A DNA stretch of 64,000 bases from Deltaproteobacteria bacterium (GTDB lineage Bacteria > Desulfobacterota > Syntrophobacteria > Syntrophobacterales > Syntrophobacteraceae): positions 248,001 through 312,000 of the forward strand of contig JAAYVE010000059.1 of assembly GCA_012517315.1 (NCBI GenBank), read 5' to 3'. The notes beneath the pieces are model-generated. The model worked only from the letters and a program-made list of their open reading frames with translations, did not search any database and was not told the DNA's origin. Below are positions 47,748 to 56,190 of the stretch, piece by piece. Position 1 is the stretch's first letter; every line of letters starts with the position of its first letter. The position numbers were made by a program, and so were the translations under genes.

Positions 47748-49250
47748 ATGTCCGCAAAGACAGTGGAAGTGAATGCCACCGGGGTCATGAGCCACGGCGG
47801 CAACGGTCACAAGGTGATCAACATCCAGCCGGTGACCCGCATCGAGGGGCACGCACGGATCACCATCATGCTTGACGACGCCGGCAACGTGGCCGACGCC
47901 CGGCTGAATATCATGTCCCTGAGGGGGTTCGAGAAATTCATCGAGGGAAAACCTGCGGAGGAGGTGCCCAGGATCGTTAGCCGCATCTGCGGCATTTGCC
48001 CGTGGATGCATCACACTGCTTCCAACAAGGCCGTGGATGGCTGTTTCCATGCGGAGGTGCCGCCTGCGGCCCACAAGCTGCGGGAGTTGATGCAAGTCAT
48101 GGCCCAGATCAACGACAAGATTCTCCACTTCTTTTTCCTGGCGGCCCCTGACTTTGTCATGGGTTCGGGAGCGGATTATTCCGTGCGCAATGTCATGGGC
48201 ATCGTGAAAGCCGCTCCCGACTTGGCAAGGAAAGTGGTGAAGATGCGCCAGGCCGGCCAGATGATGCTGGAGAGTTTTGCTGGCAGGGCGATCCACCCCG
48301 TCGTCGTCGTCCCAGGAGGCTTCGCCAAACCCATGGGCGAGGAAGAACGGCAAGGGCTTCTCAAAGCAGCCCGTGAGCAGCTCGAATTCGCTCGATACGC
48401 CATCGATTTCTCCAAGAGGGAGATCTTCCAGAGGATGGAACCCGCGACGGCGGATCTGGGGAGAATCACCACGGGCTTTCTGGGGACGGTGAAACCGGAA
48501 GACGGGTCCCTTACGCTCTATGACGGAGTTCTTCGCCTCATGAAGGCGGACGGAAGCTACCAGGATTTCCCCTACGACGAATACGTCGAGATCCTGGGTG
48601 AACACGTGGAGGACTGGTCCACGAGCAAATTCCCCTATGCCCGTTCGTGGAATGAGGGGTTCTCCATGGATCTTGGCGACCCCAGGGGTATTTACCGGGT
48701 GAACACCCTGGCGCGCCTCAACGTTTGCGACAGGATCGAGACCCCCCTCGCCCAAGCCGAACTGGAGGAATTTCGGAGCCGTTTCGGTAGACCGGCCCAG
48801 TCCACCATGCTGTACCATTGGGCCAGGCTTATCGAGCTGGTTTACGCCTGTGAGCGGGTCATCCAACTCCTGGAAGATCCGGAGATCACCGATCTCCACG
48901 TGCGCAACGAGGTCCTGCCGCGTGCGGGAAGGGGCATCGGGTGCGTCGAGGCCCCCCGGGGAACCCTCATTCACGACTACTCAACGGACGACAACGGGCT
49001 CATTTTGAGGGCCAACCTCGTGGTCGGGACCACCCATAACGTGGCCCCCATGAACATGAGTGTCCAGCAGGCGGCTCGGAGCGTCATCTCCAGGGGCCGG
49101 GTGAGTGAAGAAGCACTCAACAAGGTCGAGATGGCCCTTCGATGTTACGACCCCTGACTGAGCTGTGCAACGCACCGCCTGGATGGCGGTCGTATGGTGG
49201 AAATCGAGGTCTTCGACGCCCGGGGCAACCGATTGACCAAGACGTTCTGA
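47748..49250 (+). CDS. mvhA: [NiFeSe] hydrogenase large subunit, MvhA-like with C-terminal Sec
   Basis: Catalytic subunit for H2 oxidation or production. The N-terminal nickel ligands are in RICGICPWMHH. At the C-terminal motif, normally DPCxxCxxH, the sequence reads Asp-Pro-TGA-Leu-Ser-Cys-Ala-Thr-His, so the TGA at 49155-49157 is Sec470 in the nickel site. The frame continues 30 codons to a TGA at 49248, giving 500 aa, with a 24-residue tail after the His for the maturation protease encoded at 41184. Stopping at the first TGA would remove two nickel ligands and make an inactive protein. Confidence 0.93.
49174..49190 (+). other. SECIS-like hairpin of mvhA
   Basis: A perfect 6-bp stem ACCGCC/GGCGGT with loop TGGAT begins 16 nt after the UGA, matching the mvhD element in loop and distance although the stem bases differ. 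Confidence 0.65.
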
Positions 49251-49267
49251 CCGTCCGGTTCCTATGA

Positions 49268-49301
49268 GAGAGGAGGCCGGGTGGATCCCACCGCTCCTCT
49301 C
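49268..49301 (+). terminator. Terminator-like hairpin after mvhA
   Basis: GAGAGGAG and CTCCTCTC pair around an inner GGTGG/CCACC stem, 18 bp after the true mvhA stop. No clear T-run follows. Confidence 0.5.
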
Positions 49302-49429
49302 CTAAGTCTCTTCATGCCCACTGAAACCCAATCCCGCCGCAGGAGCTTTTCCCCCTCCCTGCCCCCCCTTTCCGGTGGAAACCGTGTGAAAGAACTCCTG
49401 AAACCTTATTGACGCCGATTCTTACGCCT

Positions 49430-49459
49430 TTCGTAACATCCCGCAACGCATTCGTAACA
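49430..49459 (+). repeat. Direct repeat TTCGTAACA
   Basis: Two identical 9-mers at 49430-49438 and 49451-49459 are spaced 21 bp start to start, two helical turns, just upstream of the acyltransferase gene. Possibly an operator. Confidence 0.4.
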
Positions 49460-49480
49460 GGGAAGGGATAGAGTCTGTGC

Positions 49481-50308
49481 ATGGGACGGATGAAAATACG
49501 GGAGGTGAACGCTTTGGAGCGTGGGAAGGCAAAGGTGCAGCAGTGTCATGACCCGACCAGGCTTCTTGCGGTGCGTCTGCTGCACCGGCTTTTCATTCCC
49601 TGGGTCGCCGTGGAGGACGAAAAACGCTTGCCATTGGACGGCAACGCCAAGATCTTCGCCTTCAATCACAACAACTCCTTTGAGACCCTCCCTCTCGCTC
49701 TCTATCTTGCTTTCAAGCGCAGAGGAATGGGGCTCACCTTCCTCAGCGACTGGATGTACGGGCGTCTTCCCGTAATCGGCTGGCTCTTTCGTCAGGTGGA
49801 TCCGGTCTACGTGGGTAACAAACCCGCCCGATACGGCTTTCTCAACCGCGGTCGAAGGCGGACCTCCATCGCGGTGAAAGCCTATGCGGAATGCATTGAA
49901 AGGCTCAAGAAAAATGAAAGCATCGGCATTTTTCCGGAGGGCACAAGGAATAGATGCCCCGATTTGCTCCTTCGGGGGCGGCAGGGCATCGGGGAGATCG
50001 TGCTCCGCTCGGGAGTCCCCGTTGTTCCCATCGGCATCGATTTTCCCACACGGCTGAAGCGGGGATACATCCCGGTGGTGGGATCCATGATTCTCAGGAT
50101 CGGGCCTTCCCTGGACTTTTCCAGGGAAATCTCGGCGGCGGCCTCGATGGAAGAAAAGGGAATCTCACCCTTTGCGCGACGGCGCATCTGGGCATTCTTG
50201 AGAAAAACGGTCACCCACTCGGTCATGAGTGTGCTGGCGGAACTCTGCGGCAAGCGATACCCGTATCCCCCGCCCGTCATGATTCCCGAAGCCGACGGAA
50301 TTTGGTGA
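49481..50308 (+). CDS. PlsC-type lysophospholipid acyltransferase
   Basis: Predicted acyltransferase, 275 aa. The catalytic HX4D-like motif is NHNNSFE (His with Glu at the acidic position). The substrate-binding motif is IFPEGTRNRCPDLLLRGRQG, followed by VVPIGIDF. No membrane anchor is prominent. Alternatives within the family include ornithine-lipid or N-acyl-amino-acid synthesis, because a GNAT protein follows 27 bp downstream. The start is ambiguous: ATG 49481, ATG 49490, or a TTG at 49514 that has the best GGGAGG spacing. Confidence 0.75.
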   Translation: MGRMKIREVNALERGKAKVQQCHDPTRLLAVRLLHRLFIPWVAVEDEKRLPLDGNAKIFAFNHNNSFETLPLALYLAFKRRGMGLTFLSDWMYGRLPVIGWLFRQVDPVYVGNKPARYGFLNRGRRRTSIAVKAYAECIERLKKNESIGIFPEGTRNRCPDLLLRGRQGIGEIVLRSGVPVVPIGIDFPTRLKRGYIPVVGSMILRIGPSLDFSREISAAASMEEKGISPFARRRIWAFLRKTVTHSVMSVLAELCGKRYPYPPPVMIPEADGIW

Positions 50309-50335
50309 TGCACTGAAAGGAGAGGAGACGCCACA

Positions 50336-50998
50336 ATGACGAAAGTGAGGACCATCGAGGTAAGCGATGTCTCAAGCCGGCGGCAGGCCCTGCACGTCAT
50401 CGAGGAGGTGTACCTCAAGGAAAAGAGATGGATTCTTGGCGTGGAGAACGAAATCCCCCCATGCCAAGGGGGAAACGACCGATACTCTTGGTTTCTCGCC
50501 ACGGTTGACGAAGAACCGGCCGGCGTTCTTCGGCTCTTCTACGACCCTCCTCTGGAACTTCCCGAGGAGTATGCCGTCAGCCTCCTGGAAGATGTGGATC
50601 TCGTCCGGATGGGGCGAGTTGGAAGATTCGTGGAAATCGGGCGCTTCATGATCATCCCGCGCTACAGAACGAAGATCCTGGTCGCTCTGCGACTAATGGA
50701 AGCCGCTGTGCGGCAGGTCGTTGAAAGGGACTACACGCATTTCATTACGGACGTGTTCGAAGGGGAACCTCACTCGCCTCTTCGTTTTCACACGAGCATT
50801 CTCGGATTCGAAATCATCGGCAGACACCTCCACGGGGAACTCAATTGCAGTCTGACCCGGATCATCCTCACTTTGGATATTCTCAAAGCCTATCAAAGGC
50901 TGAAGGAGAGAAAAAACCGCGTCTACCGGAGTCTCACGGAGGGCATTAGAGGAATTCTGGAAGAAAAACTGACGAGATCGGTGCAGGGGCAGCCTTAG
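50336..50998 (+). CDS. GNAT-like N-acyltransferase
   Basis: 220-aa protein with the acetyl-CoA-type acyltransferase fold: a central strand ending GRFVEIGRFMIIPRYRTKIL, followed by the ALRLMEAAVRQVVERDYTHF helix. Loop spacing resembles FeeM/autoinducer-synthase-like N-acyl transferases more than classic N-acetyltransferases, but this is only an impression. It is cotranscribed with the PlsC-type gene 27 bp upstream; pairs of this kind make N-acyl amino lipids in some bacteria (inference). Function not established. Confidence 0.68.
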   Translation: MTKVRTIEVSDVSSRRQALHVIEEVYLKEKRWILGVENEIPPCQGGNDRYSWFLATVDEEPAGVLRLFYDPPLELPEEYAVSLLEDVDLVRMGRVGRFVEIGRFMIIPRYRTKILVALRLMEAAVRQVVERDYTHFITDVFEGEPHSPLRFHTSILGFEIIGRHLHGELNCSLTRIILTLDILKAYQRLKERKNRVYRSLTEGIRGILEEKLTRSVQGQP

Positions 50999-51176
50999 AG
51001 AGTCCGCCATGCCCCTTGGTTTGATAACAGTGAGAAAACGGGGGCAAGCCATGGGATCAGGGAAAGCCCTCCCTCAAGTGGGGAAAACCATCTCATATGT
51101 GCTTGGCCGCAAACGGTCCCCTTCTCACCGGAAACCGGGTCGGAGAGAAAGATTCCAAGGAATCGTTCAGCATCCG

Positions 51177-51881
51177 TCAAATCCCCAGAAAGGCCTGCTT
51201 GACCTGTTCGTTCTCAAGCAACTCGCGCCCCTTGCCCTCCATGACGATGCGACCATTCTCCAAGACATAGGCCCGGTCGCAAATGGCGAGGGTTTGCTTG
51301 ACGTTTTGTTCCACCATGAGGATTGTCACGCCCTCCGAATGCACGCGACGGGCCAGTCGAAAGATCTCCTGGGTGAGAAGGGGGGAAAGGCCGAGGGAAG
51401 GTTCATCGAAAAGCATCATCTTGGGCCGCGACATGAGACCCCGTGCGATGGCGCACATTTGCTGCTCCCCTCCTGAGAGTGTCCCCGCCATTTGTCTCTG
51501 CCGTTCACGGAGCCTGGGGAAGAGCTCCAGGACCCACTCGAGGGTTTCTCTACGATGGGCTTTGGCCGTGGGAGAGAGAGAACCCAGTTCCAGATTCTCC
51601 AGCACGGACATTTCGGGAAACAACTGCCTGCCTTCGGGGACGTGAGCAATGCCCACCTCGGTGATCCGGTAAGGCGGAATCCGGTCCAGGCGCTCATCGC
51701 CGAACCAGATCTCACCACTGCTGGGATGGATCATGCTGGATATGGTCCGCATGATGGTGCTCTTGCCGGCCCCGTTGGCGCCCACGAGTACCACGAATTC
51801 CTTCTCAGCCACATGAAACGAGACATCCCAGAGAACCTGCACATCGCCGTATCCGGCGTTGACTCTCTCGACCCTCAGCAT
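51177..51881 (-). CDS. livF: Branched-chain amino acid ABC transporter ATPase LivF
   Basis: One of two ATPases of a Liv-type importer, 234 aa. Walker A GANGAGKS, Q-loop region, signature TLSGGEQQM, Walker B MMLFDEPSLGL and switch His in MVEQNV identify LivF. It follows livG after three bases. The complete livK-livH-livM-livG-livF set is on the minus strand, and its specificity may include branched-chain amino acids, amides or urea. Confidence 0.94.
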   Translation of the reverse strand: MLRVERVNAGYGDVQVLWDVSFHVAEKEFVVLVGANGAGKSTIMRTISSMIHPSSGEIWFGDERLDRIPPYRITEVGIAHVPEGRQLFPEMSVLENLELGSLSPTAKAHRRETLEWVLELFPRLRERQRQMAGTLSGGEQQMCAIARGLMSRPKMMLFDEPSLGLSPLLTQEIFRLARRVHSEGVTILMVEQNVKQTLAICDRAYVLENGRIVMEGKGRELLENEQVKQAFLGI

Positions 51882-51884
51882 CTC

Positions 51885-52598
51885 CTATTCCTTTCCGAGA
51901 TAAGCTTCGATGACGGCCCTGTTGTTGGCGACCTCCGCAGGCGTGCCCTTGGCGATCTCCTGGCCGTAGTTGATGCACAGGATGCGGTCGCAGATGTTCA
52001 TGATCACGTGCATGATGTGTTCCACGATGATGATGGTGATGCCCGAATCACGGATCTTTCGGATGAGTTCCGTCCCCTGGACCTGTTCCTGCGGGGTCAG
52101 ACCGGCCATGGTTTCATCCAGAAGGAGCAATTTGGGACCCGTCGCAAGGGCACGAGCGATCTCGAGACGTTTTCGGTCCCCGATAGTGAGGCCTTTGGCC
52201 GAAGATTGCGCTCTCTTGTCCAACTCGCAGAATCGGAGGACCTCCATGGCTTTTTACCGGGCCTCGGCCATGTGGGACGTGACGTTGAAGGCCGAGGCGA
52301 TAACGTTTTCCAGGACGGTCATGCGCCGCAGGGGTTTCACGATCTGGAAGGTCCTGCCGATTCCCAGTTTGCAGATCTTCCAGGTGGGCAGACCATTTAG
52401 TTTGTTGTCTTCGAAGAAGATTCCCCCGGAAGTGATGGGATAGTAGCCGTTGATCAGGTTGAAAACGGTGGTCTTACCGGAACCGTTGGGGCCGATGAGT
52501 CCAAAAATCTCTCCCTGCTCCACCGTGAAACTGAGGTCGCTGACGGCCACAAGCCCCCCGAAAGCCTTCGTCAAACGCTTCGTTTCAAAAAAAGCCAT
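51885..52598 (-). pseudogene. livG: LivG ATPase interrupted by an in-frame TAA
   Basis: The partner ATPase of LivF is split by one in-frame ochre codon at 52254-52256, after IASAFNVTSHMAEAR; the same frame resumes with KAMEVLRFCELD. Walker A (GPNGSGKT) is in the first part (114 aa); the signature LTIGDRKRLEIARAL and Walker B LLLLDET are in the second. Neither half would be a working ATPase. An ATG (52247) with GGTAAAAAGCC before it could allow reinitiation. Otherwise the reading frame is intact and both ends are normal, so this is a recent nonsense mutation, a sequencing error, or a recoded/readthrough codon. As UAA it cannot be selenocysteine. Confidence 0.8.
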
Positions 52599-52600
52599 AG

Positions 52601-53581
52601 TCAGTTCCCGCCGCTTGTGGTCAAGAGTTCTTTGTCTTTGGACCAGAGCCGTTGGACTTTCGACCAGTCTCCGATGATCCCATTAGCCATGTAACGAATC
52701 ACAAAAATGACAAGCAAACCAAAAACCAGGATGTGGGCCTCACTGACCCACTTGGGGAACAATCCGAAAAAGGAACTGCGGAAGGTTTCCTGAAGGAGCA
52801 CCATGATGAAGGCCCCCACGGCGGGGCCCCAGATGGTGCCGACTCCCCCGATGATCGCCACCAGGATGGCCATGATGGAAATGTAGTGGAGCGAAAAAAC
52901 CACGTGGGGATCAATGAAAGCCATGTAGTTCATGTAAAAGGCGCCGGCGATGCCAGTGAAAAAAGAGCTGATCATGAGGGAGAGGCTCTTGTACCGGAAA
53001 GCGCTGATTCCCATGGACTCCGCTGCATCCTGATCCTCCCGGATGGCTACGAAATAGAACCCCCACTTGGACCGGACCACCCGATAGGTGACGTACACGC
53101 AGACCGCCGCGAGACCCAGGACCAGGTAGTAATAAGGCAGTTTGCTCCGGAAAGTCTGGATGATCAGGATTCCCTGCATGCCTTCCGTGAAATTCCTCCA
53201 CACCGTGGCGACCAGACGAAAGATCTCTCCCACGGCGATGGTTGCCAAGGCGAAATAGGGACCTCTCAATCGAAAACAGATCCAGCCGATGAGAAGGCCG
53301 ACGAGAAGGGCCACCGGACCGCCCAACAGCATCCCCCACCAGGCGGAAATCTGGAGCTTGGTGACACACAAACCGGCGGTGTAGGCACCCGTGCCGAAAA
53401 AGATGGCGTGCCCGAAGGAAACTTGCCCGGTATATCCTGCAAGAAGGTTCCAGGCGGAACCGATGATGACCCACATGAGGGCGATGATGAAAACGTGGGT
53501 GTAATAATCCGAGCGAACGGCAATGGGGAAAAGGATGAGAACGGCGAGGACTATGATTGCTGGCCAGTTCTTGGATTTCAT
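52601..53581 (-). CDS. livM: Branched-chain amino acid ABC transporter permease LivM
   Basis: Inner-membrane permease, 326 aa, about eight to ten helices. The family motif SFGHAIFFGTGAYTAG, the EAA-like coupling segment AIREDQDAAESMGI and IIGGVGTIWGPAVGAF are visible. Its stop is three bases before livG and its start is 13 bp after the livH stop, as expected of a single operon. Confidence 0.94.
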   Translation of the reverse strand: MKSKNWPAIIVLAVLILFPIAVRSDYYTHVFIIALMWVIIGSAWNLLAGYTGQVSFGHAIFFGTGAYTAGLCVTKLQISAWWGMLLGGPVALLVGLLIGWICFRLRGPYFALATIAVGEIFRLVATVWRNFTEGMQGILIIQTFRSKLPYYYLVLGLAAVCVYVTYRVVRSKWGFYFVAIREDQDAAESMGISAFRYKSLSLMISSFFTGIAGAFYMNYMAFIDPHVVFSLHYISIMAILVAIIGGVGTIWGPAVGAFIMVLLQETFRSSFFGLFPKWVSEAHILVFGLLVIFVIRYMANGIIGDWSKVQRLWSKDKELLTTSGGN

Positions 53582-53594
53582 AGGTTCGGTCCTC

Positions 53595-54470
53595 TCACAC
53601 TTTCGTCAACGCTTTGAGTCCACCAGGGAGGAAGATGAGCACCAGAAGAAAAATCACCATTCCCACCGCATCCTTTAGGGCCATGGAAAGGTAGGTGGCA
53701 CCCAGGGACTCGGCCACGCCCAGCACCACCCCCCCCACGATGGCTCCCACCGTGCTCCCCAGCCCTCCCAGGATCGTGATCACGAAGGCCTTGAGAGTGA
53801 ACGGGCCGCCAATATCGGGAAAGAGGTAGTATATGGGGAGCAGCAGGCTCCCGGCTGCCGCGGCGAAAGCCGATCCCAGCCCGTAAGTGAGGACGGTGAT
53901 CCATTCAGCATTGATTCCCATGAGAAGTGCTGCATCCCGGTTCTGGGCCGTCGCCCGCACGGATTTCCCCATATCGGTCTTGAGAAGAAAGAAGAAAAGC
54001 ATTGCAGTGATTGCCAGGGCGATCAGGAAGGCGACAATCATGGGGATGTTGAAGGAGATGCCCCCGAGATAAACAGCGGAGGAACTGTAGGAGGTCTTGA
54101 CGGACTTGTAATCGGATTGAAAGAGGAAACGGATGATTTCTGTGAGGACCATGCCGATTCCGACCGTCATGAGAACCTGGTTTTCGGGCAAAATGGAATC
54201 CACGTTGAGCAAAGGATTCAACAGATACTTCTGAATGAGCACGCCGATGAGAAAGAGGGCGGGCATGGCCACAAGAAGTGAGAAATACGGGTCCAGGTGC
54301 AGGAACTCGAACAGGACGAAAGTGATGTACATGGCGATCATCATGAGCTGGCCGTGGGCCAGGTTGATGATTTTCATGACTCCCATGATCAGCGTCATCC
54401 CCAGCCCGACAAGGGCATAAATGCCGCCGATGAGGATTCCTGAAACGAATGTCTGAATGAAAACTTCCAT
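53595..54470 (-). CDS. livH: Branched-chain amino acid ABC transporter permease LivH
   Basis: Second permease, 291 aa. The family signatures GGIYALVGLGMTLIMGVMKI, INLAHGQLMMIAMY, RATAQNRDAALLMGIN (EAA loop) and ILGGLGSTVGAIVGG are clear. It is separated from livK by 303 bp that contain a terminator for livK, so livH-M-G-F may be expressed at a lower level than the binding protein. Confidence 0.94.
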   Translation of the reverse strand: MEVFIQTFVSGILIGGIYALVGLGMTLIMGVMKIINLAHGQLMMIAMYITFVLFEFLHLDPYFSLLVAMPALFLIGVLIQKYLLNPLLNVDSILPENQVLMTVGIGMVLTEIIRFLFQSDYKSVKTSYSSSAVYLGGISFNIPMIVAFLIALAITAMLFFFLLKTDMGKSVRATAQNRDAALLMGINAEWITVLTYGLGSAFAAAAGSLLLPIYYLFPDIGGPFTLKAFVITILGGLGSTVGAIVGGVVLGVAESLGATYLSMALKDAVGMVIFLLVLIFLPGGLKALTKV

Positions 54471-54773
54471 GGGTTACCGTCCTCTTTATCAAGGGGATGG
54501 AAGACTGCCGGGGGAGTGCCTGTGGACTGTGAAAAAAACCGGAATCCGCAGAGAAAGAGAAAGGGGGAACGCGCGCTTCCGTCTCCCCCCGGGCACGTAG
54601 GGTGATCATGGGACAGGAAATGCTTTTCCAAAGGGGGAGAGCTGTTCATCCACTGCAACGTTCGCCCTCACGTGCCTTCAAGGAGCAGCTAAGGAGCATT
54701 ACCGGCTGCCAGGTCTCACGAGAGAAAAAAGGGCGCATCCATAGGGACGGATGCACCCCCGGTGGATGTTGCG
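54471..54773 (-). other. Intergenic region between livK and livH
   Basis: 303 bp with the livK terminator (54725-54758) and no gene. I see no strong independent promoter for livH. Confidence 0.5.
54725..54758 (-). terminator. Intrinsic terminator after livK
   Basis: On the minus strand a 10-bp stem (54749-54758 with 54731-54740, one G-U pair) with an 8-nt loop is followed by six T residues, 15 bp after the livK stop. It likely attenuates transcription into livH, giving excess binding protein. Confidence 0.88.
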
Positions 54774-55964
54774 TTACTTCCAGATCTTTTCCCAGTCGAT
54801 TGGGTAAAGGTAGGGCTTACTGGCCACTTCCTTTGGCCAGACCAACTCGAGCTTTCCTTCGATCCACTGGACCAGGTAGGTGGGCAGCTTGTTTTGGTTG
54901 GTCTTCTTATCATATGACACGAATTTCACAGGCCCGAAGACGGTCATCATGTCCGTCTTGCTGAGAGCCTCCCGCACATCCGCTGCGGTCATGGACTTGG
55001 CTCGCTTGAGGGCGTCGGCGATGACGTAGGCCGAAGCGTAACCTTCCGCTCCGTGGTATTCGGTTTCCGAACCGTATTTTTTCATGAACTTGTCGTAGTA
55101 ATCCTTGGCACCCGGGTAAGGCAGGGTCTGATACCAGAGGGTTGCCGAAAAAACACCTTCGGACGCTTTCCCTGCATTCTTCAGGAACTCGGGAAGGGTG
55201 AAGCCTGCAGCGCCTCCCACGAAAAGCTTAGGGGTCACCCGCAGTTCCATGGATTGCCGCATGAGAAGGGAAGCGTCCATCAGGTAAGAGATCATGTACA
55301 CGAGGTCAGGATTGGCCTGCTTGACCTTCACCAAGATGGGCTTGAAGTCCACTCCCCCATGCTCATAGCCTTCGGTCATGAGCACTTTGATTCCGAGTTT
55401 TTCGCAGGTTTTCTCGAATTCCTTGGAACCGGAAGACCCGAAGTTGGTGTTTTCATATAGGATGACAGCCGTCTTGGGTTTCGCCACTTCTGTAAGAAAG
55501 GACTCGAGGGCCTTGGGATACTCACTGACCGGAGGATTCAACCGGAATATGTACTCCCAGTTCTGTTCGGTGATCTTGTCGTCGGAACCGGTAGCCACAA
55601 GAAAGGGCACCCGGTTTTGCTGGGCAACCCCTGATATGGCGAAGGTTTCGGAACTGCCGTACCCGCCGCCCAGCATGACCACCTTGTCCTTGGTGATCAA
55701 TTTTTCCGCGGCGGAACGGGCCACATCAGGCCTTCCCGTATCATCTTCGAAGATGAACTCGAGCTTTTTTCCGTTGATGCCTCCTGCGGCGTTGATTTCT
55801 TCAAGGGCCATCTCAAACGACTTCTTCTCGATTTCGCCAAATTTCGCCTTGTCACCTGTAACGGGGAGGATGATGCCCACTTTGACCGTTTCCTGAGCGG
55901 CCGCCTGGATGGCAAAAGAGGTGAGAAGGAGTGAAGCAAGTAACAAGATCGAGGTTCGTTTCAT
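54774..55964 (-). CDS. livK: Branched-chain amino acid ABC transporter substrate-binding protein
   Basis: Periplasmic binding protein, 396 aa. Signal peptide MKRTSILLLASLLLTSFAIQ ends near AAAQ. The mature start VKVGIILPVTGDKAKFGEIE and INAAGGINGKKLEFIFEDD are typical of type-1 LivJ/LivK folds, followed by the Ser/Thr-rich ligand loop GGYGSSETFAI. The ATG at 55964 has GGAGGA upstream; the frame is open 14 codons further. The exact ligand is unknown. Confidence 0.94.
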   Translation of the reverse strand: MKRTSILLLASLLLTSFAIQAAAQETVKVGIILPVTGDKAKFGEIEKKSFEMALEEINAAGGINGKKLEFIFEDDTGRPDVARSAAEKLITKDKVVMLGGGYGSSETFAISGVAQQNRVPFLVATGSDDKITEQNWEYIFRLNPPVSEYPKALESFLTEVAKPKTAVILYENTNFGSSGSKEFEKTCEKLGIKVLMTEGYEHGGVDFKPILVKVKQANPDLVYMISYLMDASLLMRQSMELRVTPKLFVGGAAGFTLPEFLKNAGKASEGVFSATLWYQTLPYPGAKDYYDKFMKKYGSETEYHGAEGYASAYVIADALKRAKSMTAADVREALSKTDMMTVFGPVKFVSYDKKTNQNKLPTYLVQWIEGKLELVWPKEVASKPYLYPIDWEKIWK

Positions 55965-56115
55965 GTCTGTTCCTCCGTGAAAGGGTTGAAATCGAATCAA
56001 ACTCATCGCCCTGTGGTACGAACCGGCTTCAGCTGCATCCAGTTTCCACTGCGTTCATTTGAAGAGGCGAATCAGGGATGATTTATGTGAGATGGACCGC
56101 ACAGACTTTTAACGT

Positions 56116-56145
56116 AGTATAAGTGAGCAAAGGAAGTCAAGCCAA
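56116..56145 (-). promoter_or_regulatory. Sigma-70 type promoter candidate of livK
   Basis: On the minus strand TTGGCT and TATACT are 18 bp apart, about 150 bp before the livK ATG. Confidence 0.5.
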
Positions 56146-56190
56146 GGATGAACGGAGGGATTCCGACCGTTGCCGAGGGGGAGGAGGCAG

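Noticed and set aside
42034-49250. Reading hdrA, mvhD and mvhA as pseudogenes or split genes
   Set aside because: All three breaks are TGA, lie exactly at known Sec/Cys positions, and are followed by SECIS-like hairpins and continuous conserved sequence.
52254-52256. Recoding of the LivG stop as selenocysteine
   Set aside because: The codon is TAA, not TGA, and the position is not a redox site in ABC ATPases.
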